From JBKHJZ01 sp046537875 (GTDB taxonomy: Bacteria > Actinomycetota > Acidimicrobiia > Acidimicrobiales > VFJN01), in NCBI GenBank assembly GCA_046537875.1, contig JBKHJZ010000171.1, positions 1 through 6,878 on the forward strand: DNA of 6,878 bases. Direction: 5' to 3'. Below the pieces are notes generated by a model, which was not told where the DNA came from, made no database searches, and was given only the letters and a program-made list of their open reading frames with translations. Positions 5,734-6,878 of this stretch are shown piece by piece. The first letter of the stretch is position 1; each line of letters opens with the position of its first letter. Made by a program: the position numbers and the translations under genes.

Positions 5734-6837
5734 ATGACGAACCGCTACCCGTTCCCCGTGCCCTTCGGCTGGTACTGCGTCGGCTATCCCGAGGAGTTCC
5801 CGCGCGGCGAGCCCAGGCCCCTCTACTACTGGGACCGCCACCTCGTGGCGTGGCGCGACGAGGCCGACGCCGTGCACGTGCAGGACGCCTTCTGCCCCCA
5901 CCTGGGCGCCCACCTCGGCCACGGCGGCACCGTGGAGGGCTGCGAGATCGTCTGCCCCTTCCACGGCTGGCGCTACGACGCCGAGGGGACCAACACCGAC
6001 ATCCCCTACAGCGACCGGGTCAACCGCAAGGCCCGGCTCCGCACCTTCCCGACGGTTGAGCGCAACGGCGTGGTGCTCGCCTGGTACCACCCCGATGCCG
6101 CCGTCGGGCCCCTCTGGGAGATCCCCGAGGTGCCCGAGATGTCCGGCGCCGAGGGCTGGTCCACCCTGCTGCGCACCGAGCACACGATCGACGCCGCCAT
6201 CCAGGAGATGGCGGAGAACGCCGTCGACGCCGCGCACTTCCGCTACGTGCACAACACCGCCACCGTCCCCGAGCTCGAGGAGTACGCCACCGGCTTCCCC
6301 GAGGCGGTCATGCGGTCGTCGCAGAAGTTCCCCACACCCCGGGGCGTGATGGAGGGCCGCATCGACTCCCATGCGTGGGGACCCGGGGTCTCGCTCGTGA
6401 CCTTCGGCGGCATCGTCGACACGGTCAACTACGCCTGCACCACCCCGATCGACGCCGAGCGCTGCGTGCTGCGCTTCAACTTCCGCTTCAAGACCATGGG
6501 CGACGAGCGCACCACCCGCAACGTCGGCCACGCCTTCGTGGCCGAGGTCGACAAGCAGGTGCGCGAGGACAAGCCGATCTGGGAGCACAAGGCGCACCTG
6601 GTCAGGCCCGCCCTCGCCGACACCGACGGGCCGTTCATGAAGTTCCGCACCTGGTACGCCCAGTTCTACGCCGAGCCGGTCGGCGACGAGCGCGTGCTCT
6701 ACCCGCCCCCCTACTGGCCTGACCGCCTCGACGAGGCACCCGCCAAGGCCACGGCGTCCGCCCGCCAGGCCGCCGCCGGTCGGCCGGCCGCGGAGGGCCC
6801 GGCGCGCTCGGCGCCGGAGGGCGGGCCCGGCACCTGA
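5734..6837 (+). CDS. Rieske 2Fe-2S non-heme iron oxygenase, KshA / cholesterol 7-desaturase-like
   Basis: A 367-residue terminal oxygenase subunit. The Rieske domain has C54-P-H56 and C74-PF-H77 (CPHLGAH, CPFHGW), ligating the [2Fe-2S] cluster. The catalytic domain carries ENAVDAAHFRYVH (161-173): Asn162, bridging Asp165 and iron ligands His168 and His173; Asp279 in REDKPIWEHK (277-286) is the likely carboxylate ligand. The NxxDxxHxxxxH layout and the IWEHK and RTWYAQFYAE (305-314) segments resemble KshA (3-ketosteroid 9-alpha-hydroxylase oxygenase, IWKHK, RRWYEQFY) and the DAF-36/Neverland sterol desaturases. Expected role: O2-dependent hydroxylation or desaturation of a steroid-like substrate, with electrons from a ferredoxin reductase (KshB-type) not encoded here. 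The KstR-like box upstream agrees. The C-terminus (334-367) is an Ala/Pro/Gly-rich, probably disordered tail. Family call firm; exact substrate uncertain, so no gene symbol is given. Confidence 0.93.
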   Translation: MTNRYPFPVPFGWYCVGYPEEFPRGEPRPLYYWDRHLVAWRDEADAVHVQDAFCPHLGAHLGHGGTVEGCEIVCPFHGWRYDAEGTNTDIPYSDRVNRKARLRTFPTVERNGVVLAWYHPDAAVGPLWEIPEVPEMSGAEGWSTLLRTEHTIDAAIQEMAENAVDAAHFRYVHNTATVPELEEYATGFPEAVMRSSQKFPTPRGVMEGRIDSHAWGPGVSLVTFGGIVDTVNYACTTPIDAERCVLRFNFRFKTMGDERTTRNVGHAFVAEVDKQVREDKPIWEHKAHLVRPALADTDGPFMKFRTWYAQFYAEPVGDERVLYPPPYWPDRLDEAPAKATASARQAAAGRPAAEGPARSAPEGGPGT

Positions 6838-6862
6838 GCGGGCCCCGGGTCGCCCGGGCTCA
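6835..6862. terminator. Hairpin overlapping the Rieske gene stop codon
   Basis: CCCGGG (6844-6849) pairs with CCCGGG (6853-6858) across a TCG loop. TGAG (6835-6838) and CTCA (6859-6862) can close an outer stem, leaving a 5-base bulge on the left. The plus-strand TGA is part of the outer stem. There is no T tract. It may be a terminator, possibly bidirectional if a convergent gene ends at 6860. Confidence 0.35.
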
Positions 6863-6878
6863 GCTCACGATCCCGAGG

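Noticed and set aside
5665..6597. 310-residue minus-strand frame opposite the Rieske oxygenase
   Set aside because: Antisense shadow of a gene with all catalytic ligands intact; composition (Gly/Val/His/Ala) is that of reverse-complemented high-GC codons.

Overview
The window is very GC-rich (third codon positions almost all G or C) and looks like the chromosome of a high-GC actinobacterium. Three features point that way: a luciferase-like oxidoreductase of the F420-dependent Rv3520c type, a DivIVA-type polar coiled-coil protein, and a KstR-like operator in front of a Rieske oxygenase. An Acidimicrobiia-type or mycobacteria-related lineage is a reasonable guess, but nothing here fixes the taxon. 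There are no tRNA or rRNA genes, CRISPR arrays, insertion sequences or prophage genes.

Layout. (1) 2-2131, plus strand: the C-terminal 709 residues of a large NTPase (STAND/AfsR-like) regulator whose N-terminus lies outside the window. (2) 2229-3083, plus strand: a metallo-beta-lactamase-fold hydrolase with a strong ribosome binding site and a non-canonical metal motif (HxDxDH). (3) 3084-3157: a short convergent gap with two hairpins. (4) 3158-4186, minus strand: an F420-dependent luciferase-like oxidoreductase. (5) 4218-5507, minus strand: a DivIVA-like coiled-coil protein with eight exact-length 11-residue repeats and an acidic tail. It lies 31 bp upstream of the oxidoreductase and is probably co-transcribed with it. 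(6) 5508-5733: a divergent regulatory region with a candidate promoter, a KstR-like palindrome and a second dyad. (7) 5734-6837, plus strand: a Rieske non-heme iron oxygenase related to the KshA / cholesterol 7-desaturase group. (8) 6838-6878: a hairpin and perhaps the last codons of a convergent gene.

How the parts fit. The Rieske oxygenase with a KstR-type box is the best-supported functional story: a steroid- or sterol-active oxygenase, possibly de-repressed by a sterol catabolite. No ferredoxin or reductase partner is present, so its electrons must come from a locus elsewhere. The regulator and hydrolase may form a unit. The coiled-coil gene and the F420 oxidoreductase probably share a transcript without an obvious biochemical link. 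I did not find a convincing previously undescribed multi-gene system. The most distinctive items are the operator/promoter arrangement, the hendecad-repeat DivIVA-like protein and the altered metal site of the hydrolase.
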